DNA from: Vibrio coralliirubri
GTDB taxonomy: Bacteria > Pseudomonadota > Gammaproteobacteria > Enterobacterales > Vibrionaceae
Direction: 5' to 3'
Assembly: GCF_024347375.1 (NCBI RefSeq)
Contig: NZ_AP025470.1
Coordinates: forward strand, 2,542,001 to 2,606,000
Length of the DNA: 64,000 bases
Each line of letters opens with the position of its first letter. Position 1 is the stretch's first letter. A program made the position numbers and the translations under genes. The notes under the pieces were generated by a model. The model was not told the origin of the DNA. It was given only the letters and a program-made list of their open reading frames with translations, and did no database searches. Of this stretch, positions 55,222 through 63,656 are shown piece after piece.

Positions 55222-55371
55222 CTATTTCCCTTGTTTTTGGTTGTGAGCAGCTGCGCGTTGAGCTCGGCCAGCAAAGTCGCCTTTAGGAACTTGCCCGCCG
55301 TTTTGTTTTGCGGCATTACCTTGAATGCGAGCAGCGGCTTCTGGTGTCATTGGTGCTTTTGATTTAGTCAT
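55222..55371 (-). CDS. Conserved-looking 49-aa SMP-like small protein
   Basis: A 49-codon frame beginning MTKSKAPMTPEAAARIQGNA with an AAAGGAC ribosome site. The layout MTPEAAARIQ...GGQVPKGDFAGRAQRAAA, of two similar halves (AAARIQ and FAGRAQ), recalls seed-maturation-protein-like small bacterial proteins. Their role is unknown. First gene of a two-gene mini-operon with the 37-aa protein, placed between convergent or divergent defence genes. Confidence 0.65.
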   Translation of the reverse strand: MTKSKAPMTPEAAARIQGNAAKQNGGQVPKGDFAGRAQRAAAHNQKQGK

Positions 55372-55445
55372 GATTTTGTCCTTTTTTTCGTGATTAAGAT
55401 GTCTTCGCTAAGACAAGGTAATAATAACTAGGGGGTTAGGGACAA

Positions 55446-55823
55446 ATGGGGACAGCGACAAAACAAAAGCAAAAACAGATTCAAAAAGCTTTGGATGCCT
55501 TGGGTTGGAGCCATAGCCAGCTTGCAAGTGTGCTTTATGATGAGCTCAATGCTAACGATGACTTTAAAGAGACTGACAAAGATTATATTCGTAAGCTTGG
55601 CCAAAACATCAAAAAGCAGCTAAAGCGTGATTCGACGCCTGAAGAGCGCCTTAATAAGTATTTACAAGTACTGTTTGAACACCCTGACTACCAAGCCCTT
55701 AACTTAGGCAATATTTTACCTAGATATATTGATCACAACTGCATAAGCGGAATGTTAGCCGATCAGCTTGCACTACTCTCATCTGAACTGGATCTCTTTG
55801 ATGAAGACAAAAAAGGCCGCTAA
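55446..55823 (+). CDS. Small protein of unknown function in the restriction locus
   Basis: Protein of 125 residues, mostly helical. The start KQKQKQIQKALDALGWSHSQ leads to LASVLYDELNANDD, which has the look of a helix-turn-helix, and YIRKLGQNIKKQLKRDSTPE could be a second recognition helix. No family recognised. It is transcribed against hsdR and ends inside a strong terminator hairpin. It could be a regulator or a small inhibitor of the restriction system (inference from place only). Confidence 0.6.
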   Translation: MGTATKQKQKQIQKALDALGWSHSQLASVLYDELNANDDFKETDKDYIRKLGQNIKKQLKRDSTPEERLNKYLQVLFEHPDYQALNLGNILPRYIDHNCISGMLADQLALLSSELDLFDEDKKGR

Positions 55824-55835
55824 ATTAGCGGCCTT
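55813..55835. terminator. Terminator overlapping the end of the 125-aa gene
   Basis: Perfect 11-bp stem AAGGCCGCTAA / TTAGCGGCCTT with a minimal loop, containing the TAA stop codon (55821-55823) of the plus-strand gene and lying 34 nt from the hsdR stop. AAAAA on one side and TTTT on the other fit use in both directions. Confidence 0.8.
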
Positions 55836-55868
55836 AAAGGTTTTCGTATCTACACGGTGTGAATATTG

Positions 55869-58316
55869 TTAAGCAGATTGGTAGATAGCAGCTTCGAGTT
55901 CATTAACCGCTTCTAAATATTGCAGTTTGCCACCAAAGCCTTTCTTAATGATTTCTAACGGTCTGCCCATTTCATCGAAAGGTTTCACTTTAAGAACGTG
56001 GATGTTTTCGATTTCTTGCACTCCCTCATCAGCATACTTGTCGAGAAGGTTGTTCAGCACCTGCTGCGCGGTATCGCCATATTTAGTGAAGTAGTTGCGC
56101 TTCTTCACGTTATCGGCACGTTCTTTACGAGTTAAAGCGGGTTGGTCATAAACGACATGGCAAATCATATCGAATGGGTCCATGTCTTTACCCACTTCGT
56201 CCTCTAGCGCTTCCCATAGAATACCGGCTTCGGCTAACTCATCGATAATGGCTTGCTTCCGGTCAGATTCGTTCCAACGCTTGGTGAACTCATCTAAAGA
56301 AGAGAACTGCTTCACCATGGTTTTACGGGTGTAGTCTTTAAATGACTCGGTCACAAGCTTACCGTCTGAATCGTAATATTGGACACGTTCAGCGAGCGCT
56401 TTTACTGGAACTCCATTCACATGGAATTTGCGAACTCGATTCTCATCATCCCAATCGTCTGCACCGCCTGTACTTTCAGGGGAGCTTCCTGAACCTTCGC
56501 CATAGGCTGCCTCTGGTTCTTGAATTGAATCAGGATCAATGTCTTCGTCACCGAATGGGTTATCAGCATCGACATCATCAACGCCGTCGATGATGTCATC
56601 TAAATCTTCTTCATCTTCGAACTGCTCTGGAGTCGTGACCTTCACGCGTTCTGGTGTTCCGTCGAAGCGTTCATCAGCAAACAGTTCTGTCGCTTTTTTG
56701 AAATCCAAGATAGTGAACCAAAGCTTGCCATAGCGATCATCAATACGAGTACCACGACCAATGATTTGCTTAAACTTGGTCATCGATTGAATGCCTTGAT
56801 CAAGCACTACTAGCTTGCAGGTTTTTGCATCAACTCCCGTCGTCATTAGCTCTGAAGTTGTGGCAATAACAGGGTACTTTTTCTTAGGATTGATAAAATT
56901 GTCTAGCTGATCTTTGCCAATGTCATCATCGCCCGTAATTTTCATTACGTATTTATCGTTCTTCTTTACCTGTTCTGGATTCAGGTTTACTAACGCACGG
57001 CGCATGCGATCAGCATGATCGATGTCGTTACAGAACACGATGGTTTTGGCCATTGGGTCGGTACGTTTCAGATAGTTGGTAATGGTTTGTGCGACAAGCT
57101 CTGTACGCTCATCAATAACCATAGTGCGATCAAAATCTTTTTGGTTGTAGATTCGGTCTTCTATCACTTCGCCATTTTTATCGGTTTGCCCTTTGGTTGG
57201 TCGCCAACCTTGGACATCCACATCAATGTCAACACGAACGACCTTATAAGGGGCTAAGAAGCCATCCTCAATACCTTCTTTAAGAGAGTAGGTATAAATT
57301 GGGTCGCCAAAGTACTCGATGTTAGAAACTTCATCGGTCTCTTTTGGTGTTGCCGTTAAACCAACTTGAGTCGCACTGCTAAAGTATTCAAGAATTTCAC
57401 GCCAAGCGCTGTCTTCTGAAGCACTACCACGGTGGCACTCGTCAATTATGATTAAGTCAAAGAAATTAGGGTCTACTTGCTTGTAGGCTTTTTGTTCTTC
57501 TTCTGGTCCCGTAAGCGCTTGATAAAGGGCTAGATGAACCTCAAAGGCAGGGTCGACTTTGCGACCTGTGATCTTGGTCATCGCCGTGCCGAATGGCTGA
57601 AAATCGTTCGTTTTAGTTTGATCGACAAGGATATTTCGGTCAGCTAAGAACAAAATTCGCTTCTTGGCTTTGGCTTTCCAAAGTCGCCAGATAATCTGAA
57701 ATGCGGTGTAGGTTTTGCCTGTACCCGTCGCCATGACCAGTAAGGCTCTGTCTTGGCCAGCAGCAACGGCCTCTACTGTCTTGTTGATAGCTTGAAGCTG
57801 GTAGTAACGCGGTGATTTACCGCTGCCATCATCATGGTAATCTTGGGTGATAATTGGCAGGTGTTCTTCTTTATACCCTTTCCAAGCACAATACTTTTCC
57901 CACAATTGCTGAGGTGTTGGGAAATCCTCTAAACGAATTTCCGTTTCAAGTTGAGTTGGGTTGGTTAAGTCTCGGAAAATAAAACCATCACCATTCGAGG
58001 CAAAAACGAATGGCACCTCTAGCAGGCCTGCGTATACCATGCCTTGTTGCATGCCTTTGCCAACTTCATGCTTATTGGCTTTCGCCTCAATCACTGCAAG
58101 CGGCATACTAGGCTTATGATAAAGAACGATATCAGCTGATTTTACTTTCTGACGAGCAGCAGCTTGGCCTCGAACAATCACTTTACCATCTCGCAGCTTC
58201 ACCTCTTGGCGAATCTGAGTCATATCATCCCACCCTGCCTCTTTAATCGCAGGAAGTATGAATTTGGTAATGATGTCGGTTTCAGATAACTTAGCTTTAT
58301 TAATGCTGCTGACCAT
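55869..58316 (-). CDS. hsdR: Type I restriction endonuclease subunit R
   Basis: HsdR of 815 residues, of the EcoEI-like (type IB) class. The N-terminal PD-(D/E)xK nuclease has [20 protein letters not shown]. The SF2 translocase shows Walker [25 protein letters not shown] (DEAD-box form DECH), [12 protein letters not shown] and the motif VI region [12 protein letters not shown]. An acidic linker ([18 protein letters not shown]) precedes the C-terminal assembly domain. It needs HsdM and HsdS to find its site, so the stop codon in hsdM should leave it idle. It is separated from hsdMS by four small genes and has its own start with no upstream operon partner closer than 85 nt. Confidence 0.92.
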   Translation of the reverse strand: MVSSINKAKLSETDIITKFILPAIKEAGWDDMTQIRQEVKLRDGKVIVRGQAAARQKVKSADIVLYHKPSMPLAVIEAKANKHEVGKGMQQGMVYAGLLEVPFVFASNGDGFIFRDLTNPTQLETEIRLEDFPTPQQLWEKYCAWKGYKEEHLPIITQDYHDDGSGKSPRYYQLQAINKTVEAVAAGQDRALLVMATGTGKTYTAFQIIWRLWKAKAKKRILFLADRNILVDQTKTNDFQPFGTAMTKITGRKVDPAFEVHLALYQALTGPEEEQKAYKQVDPNFFDLIIIDECHRGSASEDSAWREILEYFSSATQVGLTATPKETDEVSNIEYFGDPIYTYSLKEGIEDGFLAPYKVVRVDIDVDVQGWRPTKGQTDKNGEVIEDRIYNQKDFDRTMVIDERTELVAQTITNYLKRTDPMAKTIVFCNDIDHADRMRRALVNLNPEQVKKNDKYVMKITGDDDIGKDQLDNFINPKKKYPVIATTSELMTTGVDAKTCKLVVLDQGIQSMTKFKQIIGRGTRIDDRYGKLWFTILDFKKATELFADERFDGTPERVKVTTPEQFEDEEDLDDIIDGVDDVDADNPFGDEDIDPDSIQEPEAAYGEGSGSSPESTGGADDWDDENRVRKFHVNGVPVKALAERVQYYDSDGKLVTESFKDYTRKTMVKQFSSLDEFTKRWNESDRKQAIIDELAEAGILWEALEDEVGKDMDPFDMICHVVYDQPALTRKERADNVKKRNYFTKYGDTAQQVLNNLLDKYADEGVQEIENIHVLKVKPFDEMGRPLEIIKKGFGGKLQYLEAVNELEAAIYQSA

Positions 58317-58401
58317 TTGGATTACTCGTAGAGAGACTCAATAGCTAATCAGTATATCGTAAAGCCTATATAAATCCGAGTGCGCATTATTCACGGTGTG
58401 A

Positions 58402-59784
58402 TTAAGTGAATGTTGCGATAACTCTTTGTTTAAAATCACCTAAACGTAACTCATCATAACCTTCGAAATCAGAGTAAAAAGCGTTTTGAACCCCGTCGGT
58501 TTTTGACCAATTTAGTTGAGTTGAGGACTTCCCTGATACCATAATCTTATCGTTCGACAAATCTGTAGGAGTAAAACTCTGAGCCTTCTCTGATTCATCA
58601 GTCTGTTCATTCGATATAATAAATAGACACGACTCTGGAATATCCTGCTCTATTCTTTCAGCAAACCCAATCAAACTTTCTTCAGCAAAGGTATACAACC
58701 ACGCTTCTTGATTAGGTGAGTCACTGACTCTTAAAATTCGCCCGAGCACCTGCCTAAAATAAAGCTCCGTTTTTACCGAACTCATATGGCAGCAAACCTG
58801 CAGCCTTGGAATATCGGTTCCTTCACTTATCATCCCAACACAGACTATCCACTGAACCTTTGAGTGACGAAACGATTCAATTTCGTGTAACGGATTATCG
58901 TGATGATAAGTCACTATGCATGCTGATTGATTAAAGTGCTCAACAAGTCGCTTTTGAATGTCTTTAGCGTGCTTGATAGAAGCAGCAACCACCAAGCCTC
59001 CGGCACTTGGGGACTCTTGCCTTATCTGCGCTAGCTTTTGGCAACCACTATTTAATATGTAATTCATAGCGTCTTCATTGTGAATGACGCTTTGGTAAGA
59101 GACATCGGATTGTTTAAGACAATCAAGAATAGAGGCGAAGTGTTGATTGTCACTGCCAGCCTTAACACTCAGGTGTTCATTATCTATTAAAACGATTTTA
59201 GGGCGGCGGCATACTTTATCTTCAACGGCCTGTTGCAAACCGTATTGGTAATCGCAAACAACCTTGCCATCGGGGTCGGAATACTCAGCCATAACAATTG
59301 GTAGTCGATCAGAACGCCAAGGAGTGCCCGAAAGCGCTAGAGTATAACGAGCAAAGCCTTGGATCTTCGAGACAATTTCTAGCCCCCATGAATTTGACCG
59401 CCCCTCATCATCAAACGAACAATGGTGGATCTCATCAAATACGACCAAGACTCGATATTTACTGACGGTGTTCCAGAAGTTTTCATCTAAAAAACGGATG
59501 GATTGATAGGTGTAAGAGCCCCCAAGAGAACCCAAGCCTCCATTAAAGGAACATTCGAGCTTCCATGAAAAGGTCTTTTGCATCCCTTCTGCAACAGTCA
59601 GAGAGGGAGAGAAACACAGCACTAAGTCAATCATGCCTATTTCAAATAACCGACTCGCAACCTCGGCGGCCATAACGGTTTTACCCGCTCCAGGGGTTGC
59701 TTGACAGAAGAAGTGTGAATGCTTGTTTAAAGTGAATTTCTCGATAGCTTGATCTGCACACTCGGCTTGCCATGCTCTTAACAT
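58402..59784 (-). CDS. SF2 DEAH-box helicase
   Basis: Superfamily 2 helicase of 460 residues. LRAWQAECADQAIEKF is the Q-like N-terminal motif, then Walker A FCQATPGAGKTVMAAEVA, Walker B VVFDEIHHCSFD, motif III LALSGTPWRSDR, motif V GMISEGTDIPRL and motif VI FRQVLGRILRV. No nuclease or other fused domain is apparent, and the last 90 residues are unassigned. It overlaps the end of the frameshifted upstream gene by 7 nt, so the two are coupled. Together they lie under the promoter flanked by the two XRE operators. Paired helicases of this kind are common cargo in Tn7-like elements; role in defence inferred. Confidence 0.85.
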   Translation of the reverse strand: MLRAWQAECADQAIEKFTLNKHSHFFCQATPGAGKTVMAAEVASRLFEIGMIDLVLCFSPSLTVAEGMQKTFSWKLECSFNGGLGSLGGSYTYQSIRFLDENFWNTVSKYRVLVVFDEIHHCSFDDEGRSNSWGLEIVSKIQGFARYTLALSGTPWRSDRLPIVMAEYSDPDGKVVCDYQYGLQQAVEDKVCRRPKIVLIDNEHLSVKAGSDNQHFASILDCLKQSDVSYQSVIHNEDAMNYILNSGCQKLAQIRQESPSAGGLVVAASIKHAKDIQKRLVEHFNQSACIVTYHHDNPLHEIESFRHSKVQWIVCVGMISEGTDIPRLQVCCHMSSVKTELYFRQVLGRILRVSDSPNQEAWLYTFAEESLIGFAERIEQDIPESCLFIISNEQTDESEKAQSFTPTDLSNDKIMVSGKSSTQLNWSKTDGVQNAFYSDFEGYDELRLGDFKQRVIATFT

Positions 59785-60312
59785 TGAGGAGCCTTGCTTT
59801 GGGCGACTTGCATCCAGTTGGTTAGTGCATTAATTCTGCCTAATAGCTTGGCTGAGCGTTCTCTTGCCGCATTAAATAGCGGCTGCATATCTTGCTTGTT
59901 GTTTGGAAAACGCGTTAACAACGATTGGTATTCCTCAATCTCGCCTAAAGTAATCGCCAACTCGCCTTCATGTTGCTTCTTCTCTTGCTCTAGTGCATTT
60001 AGAGAGCACTCTGGAATTTGAATCGACCTTAGCTTGCCTATTTCTAGCTGCTCTAGGCTCTATTCTGAGCGCTTTGAATTCGTTAGTTTGATGGTAGCGC
60101 TTGTCTCTACGAGCCCCAATGACAGAAAGCCAGCCTTTCTCCTCAAATGATAGAAGTTGCTTATAAACATACTTTCGAACGTCGTCCTTACTCGAGAAGG
60201 CTGAAGCACTGTTTAGCAAAGCATCCCTAGCTTCTGTGACGGAGAAATTATCCATCCCTTTTTCAATCAATAGGTTAAACATGTGAGGGTTAATTCTGGT
60301 TACTTTCTTCAT
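59778..60312 (-). pseudogene. Helicase-partner gene with a single frameshift
   Basis: Frame one runs from the ATG at 60312 (KKVTRINPHMFNLLIEKGMD...) to HQTNEFKALRIE. The coherent protein then continues in another frame as QLEIGKLRSIQIPECSLNAL and on through ALEQEKKQHEGELAITLGEI to APQC at 59778. One extra base near 60060 (GAGCCTAGAG where GAGCTAGAG would restore the frame) explains the break. Repaired, it is about 178 residues: an N-terminal winged-helix-like domain and a C-terminal coiled coil. The end overlaps the helicase start. It could instead be programmed frameshifting, but there is no classic slippery heptamer. Without repair, only a 114-aa product with a nonsense tail is made. Confidence 0.8.
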
Positions 60313-60334
60313 GTGACTCTTACAGGCAATAAAA

Positions 60335-60385
60335 ACTTAGGATTACTAAGTATACAAAAATCAGTAAAACTTAGACAATCTAAGT
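60335..60385. promoter_or_regulatory. Two XRE operators bracketing a sigma70 promoter
   Basis: ACTTAG-GATTA-CTAAGT (60335-60351) and ACTTAG-ACAAT-CTAAGT (60369-60385) have centres 34 bp apart. On the minus strand TTGTCT (60373-60378) and TATACT (60349-60354), 18 bp apart, form a good promoter reading into the frameshifted-gene/helicase operon. Each operator covers one promoter hexamer, so bound repressor would shut it off. The xre gene starts 28 bp to the right, so autoregulation is likely. The same dyad precedes tniQ. Confidence 0.85.
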
Positions 60386-60413
60386 TATCTAAAGGTTGAA
60401 AAGAAATGTGTAA

Positions 60414-60722
60414 GTGCAAAAAGACAACCCCATCCCTGCGAGGCTCAAAGCTGCGCGTAAAAAAGCCAAGATCACCCAAAAAGATTTAGGGGTGAAAATT
60501 GGTATGGAGCAAAGTTCTGCTAGCGGTCGTATGAATCATTACGAGAAAGGCAGACATGTACCTGATATTGGTACGCTTGAGCGCATGGCTGAAGAGTTAG
60601 ATGTGCCGCTGAATTACTTTTTCTGTAGGAGCGAATTGAGCGCTGAGTTAGCGTGTGCCATTGATAAGATGAGTGATGAAGAGAAGGCGGCGTTGTTGGA
60701 GAACCTAAAGAGCGAGAAGTAA
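60414..60722 (+). CDS. XRE-family transcriptional regulator
   Basis: Protein of 102 residues. The helix-turn-helix is IPARLKAARKKAKITQKDLG, VKIGMEQSSASGRMNHYEKG and RHVPDIGTLERMAEELDVPL. A short acidic C-terminus follows (KMSDEEKAALLENLKSEK). The start is a GTG with a weak ribosome site. Two copies of the dyad ACTTAG-N5-CTAAGT lie just upstream and one before tniQ, so I infer that this protein binds them and controls itself, the helicase operon and tniQ-cas. XRE control of guide and cas expression is reported for I-F3 elements. It is convergent with tnsC, with 3 bp between the stops. Confidence 0.85.
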   Translation: MQKDNPIPARLKAARKKAKITQKDLGVKIGMEQSSASGRMNHYEKGRHVPDIGTLERMAEELDVPLNYFFCRSELSAELACAIDKMSDEEKAALLENLKSEK

Positions 60723-60725
60723 TAT

Positions 60726-61787
60726 TTAAGCTTTAAGTCCATTTTTGCTCAATAACATGCTCAACGGAATTGCATCCGTAAATCGTGGAGCTAGTATCTT
60801 ATCTTCTGACGTAATAGCATTTAGGTTGTAAGACGATCCAGAGTCAATTTGATGAAGACGAAGCTCCTCTACAGGACAATTAAACGGGTTATCCAAGTAG
60901 GGAAACTTAAATGAAAACGTGCGCGACAATATCTCTTTGTCTATCGTATCGACGTTCTCATTGAAACTCATAAGTAGTGCGTCTTTCAAGAAGTGCTTTA
61001 ACGCTCGGCACTCCCCTCTACACATAATAAACAGAGGATATAACACTTCATTTTTTGTAAGCACTGGCGGTTCATCAAAGCCCATTCTCGTACTCAAACC
61101 AGCAACAAATTTAGCAAAGTGCTTTTTTTGCTCCAAGTCAAAACTATAAGATGCCGTTCCACTCGAATAGCTGTTAGCTTTCAACAGCTTGAAATAGTTA
61201 ATCTTTCGTCTCCAACTTAATCGTGAGTCCCATTGTGGCTCTGTCGCTATTACATCAGCATATGGCATACCAACCAGCACAAACGAGACTTTTGCTTCTT
61301 CACTTATATATTTGAACGTATTAGCAATAGCTTGCCTTTCTTCTGCTGTAGAAAACTCCACAAGCTCTTGAATTTCATTGACGATAATCAGCTCAACAGA
61401 TTTACGTTTAAGTTGCTTTACAACAGCCTCACCAAGAGCAATGTCATTACGTCGTCGAGTACCTCTTCCCCCTGACTTTCCATCTAAATCGACTAAAAAC
61501 TGCGTAAGCGTGTTCTGTTCATTTATGCGGCTTGGCACTCTGGTGCTAAGAACAGGTTGTTTGCTCCAAGTTGAACTCGGCAGAAAGCGGGATAGATAAT
61601 TGTTAATCAAAGCCGTCTTTCCACTTCCGGCCTCACCAGTTAACAAGAAAGACTCCGGTTCACCGCCAAGGGAGTGATTAAAACGAAGCTGATCGAAAAT
61701 GGAGTAGATTTCAGTTATAGCTGGATACTCGATAAAGCTGGTTTCAAAAGATCTTAGCTGCTCAAACTGACTAGACGTTAAGTTCAA
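60726..61787 (-). CDS. tnsC: TnsC, AAA+ regulator of transposition
   Basis: AAA+ ATPase of about 353 residues. Walker A is LLTGEAGSGKTALINNYL and Walker B LIIVNEIQELVEF, with sensor LVGMPYADVIATEPQWDSRL (the Tn7 TnsC/ExeA-like layout). It forms a filament or ring on DNA at the TniQ-Cascade site and activates TnsAB. Start: a TTG at 61785-61787 begins 1 nt after the tnsB stop, with AGGGG 8 nt before it. The longer frame with an ATG reads back into tnsB and has no site. This start gives the length expected for the family. Confidence 0.92.
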   Translation of the reverse strand: MNLTSSQFEQLRSFETSFIEYPAITEIYSIFDQLRFNHSLGGEPESFLLTGEAGSGKTALINNYLSRFLPSSTWSKQPVLSTRVPSRINEQNTLTQFLVDLDGKSGGRGTRRRNDIALGEAVVKQLKRKSVELIIVNEIQELVEFSTAEERQAIANTFKYISEEAKVSFVLVGMPYADVIATEPQWDSRLSWRRKINYFKLLKANSYSSGTASYSFDLEQKKHFAKFVAGLSTRMGFDEPPVLTKNEVLYPLFIMCRGECRALKHFLKDALLMSFNENVDTIDKEILSRTFSFKFPYLDNPFNCPVEELRLHQIDSGSSYNLNAITSEDKILAPRFTDAIPLSMLLSKNGLKA

Positions 61788-61788
61788 A

Positions 61789-63654
61789 TTAATACCCCTC
61801 AATATCTTCAAAATCATCATCAGATAATTGCTCTGAGACATCGAACACGACCGCAACTTCTTTTTTGGCCGGAGTCGTACTGATTGAGCTTGGCCCCTCT
61901 GAGCCCACATCATTAAACTTTGCTAATTTCGAAGTGTTACCCGTTTTAGGCAAGCTACCCTTATTACTTTTGGCACTGCGGAACCTATCGGTTTCTTCCT
62001 GAATACGTTTCTTCATATACAGAAATGTATCCGCAAGCGCCTCATCATCAGCAAGCTGCTTAGTGTTAAGCCTGCGTACTTTTTGTATGCGCTCATGTTC
62101 AAAAAGGGACAGTCCTTTTGTATATCCGGTGTTGTCTACCGCTGGAACTTTTATGTACATCTTTTCCGATTCTAGATAAACATGAATAGAGCTGATATCA
62201 GAAGGGTCTGTTTTGGTCTTAACAAACAGCTTTTTGCCATTGTTGGACGCCCAATATTTACGGTATTCAATAAGTTCTGAGGACTGATAGTGGAGATTAT
62301 GAAGCCTGATCCCTGCTACTCCAATGGTTCTGTGTCTAAGCAAACCTAGCTCAACTCTCAACTGCTCCTTCTCAACACCACTGTAGTAAGAGGGAGTCCA
62401 TTCCGATTGATTCCACTTGTGGTATGGAATGTCACGTTCTCTTGAATCAGGTGCCATATGGTAATAGTCGACAATCCACTTATGAAGTAGCTCAAGAAAC
62501 ACGGAAACTCTAACCACCGCATCCTTCTTTGGGTTGTAATCTTGTAGCTGAGTAGGATTGGTGAACGTTTTTCCAGGCAGTGCGTTCACTAACCCTTTGT
62601 TCATCTGATCAAACAGCTTTTCGATCCCTGACTTTCGCCAAGGTTTAGCAGCTTGACTGTATTGGATATCAGACACTAGAGGCCGTAACGAATCTTCTAA
62701 GCTTTGGCTCCAAAACTCGGCACCATTGTCGACAACTAAACAGTCAATCTTACCGTGGCAAGGCCATTCATTATCAATAGATGGATATCTTTGCTTTACC
62801 CAACTCTTATCTAGCAGCGAGTTCAATAACGCCTTCCTCACAGAATCAAAACTAGGCTCTCTAAAGTTGATACTGCACCCAACGATACATTTACTGAAGC
62901 GATCATAAAGCATCGTCAGGTAGGGTCGCCCCAAAGGAATATCTAACTCATCATCAATCAGAATAACTGGAACTGGGGTATGGTCAATTTCGACATATTC
63001 CATTGGTTTTGTCGCAGCTACTTGTTGGCCAACTGCTCGAAACTTTCGATTTGCAAATCGTTTACCAAACCTTGCAATCGCGACTTCATAAGGAGGTAGA
63101 GCATGTATTCGATTATAAAAAGAGCGTTCGGCAATTGGCTTAATTTTCCCTTCGACAATCTCTCGATTTATTTGAATCACTCGACTCTTATAATATCGGT
63201 ATGCTTCTGCGACACTTAGCCGTTCGCGAGTCAGGTATACGTTCTTAATCGCCTCATTAATCAAGGCTTGTGAATCCATTTCTCCTCGGCTGTTGCCCTT
63301 ATACGTATGCTTGGGTATGAGTGCCCATGGCTCTCTACCTGCTTCAAAGTAGGATTTTTTCCAAGTTGCTAAAGTTCTCCAACTCGGGGGAGTGAGCTGT
63401 AATTCTGATTCCACGAGACTTAAGAGAGGGTTCAAGTTTTTTTCGGTCCATCCGCCTTTTAAACGCTTCTCTACGAACGCGATGATTTTGATACGACGAA
63501 TAACTTCTTGCTGTACCTTCGGTGATTGAGAGTCAATAGTCGAAGAAATTTCAATAGGTTCTTGAATTAGCTCTATTGGAAGTTGCTGAGGCTCTCCTTC
63601 TGAAGCTTCAAATTCATCAAAGAACCCAAAAATGTTATTAGAGTCCGATGGCAT
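61789..63654 (-). CDS. tnsB: TnsB, DDE transposase
   Basis: Transposase of about 621 residues. N-terminal helix-turn-helix domains that bind the end repeats are followed by the RNase H fold catalytic core. Its three acids are D in VEIDHTPVPVILIDDEL, D in LVVDNGAEFWSQSL and E in KPWRKSGIEKLFDQMNK. A beta-barrel (Mu-C-like) and a basic, disordered tail that contacts TnsC follow. It cuts and joins the 3' ends of the element. The ATG at 63652-63654 lies 2 nt after the tnsA stop, so translation is coupled. The tail ends DFEDIEGY, which is the region that meets TnsC. Confidence 0.92.
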   Translation of the reverse strand: MPSDSNNIFGFFDEFEASEGEPQQLPIELIQEPIEISSTIDSQSPKVQQEVIRRIKIIAFVEKRLKGGWTEKNLNPLLSLVESELQLTPPSWRTLATWKKSYFEAGREPWALIPKHTYKGNSRGEMDSQALINEAIKNVYLTRERLSVAEAYRYYKSRVIQINREIVEGKIKPIAERSFYNRIHALPPYEVAIARFGKRFANRKFRAVGQQVAATKPMEYVEIDHTPVPVILIDDELDIPLGRPYLTMLYDRFSKCIVGCSINFREPSFDSVRKALLNSLLDKSWVKQRYPSIDNEWPCHGKIDCLVVDNGAEFWSQSLEDSLRPLVSDIQYSQAAKPWRKSGIEKLFDQMNKGLVNALPGKTFTNPTQLQDYNPKKDAVVRVSVFLELLHKWIVDYYHMAPDSRERDIPYHKWNQSEWTPSYYSGVEKEQLRVELGLLRHRTIGVAGIRLHNLHYQSSELIEYRKYWASNNGKKLFVKTKTDPSDISSIHVYLESEKMYIKVPAVDNTGYTKGLSLFEHERIQKVRRLNTKQLADDEALADTFLYMKKRIQEETDRFRSAKSNKGSLPKTGNTSKLAKFNDVGSEGPSSISTTPAKKEVAVVFDVSEQLSDDDFEDIEGY

Positions 63655-63656
63655 GG

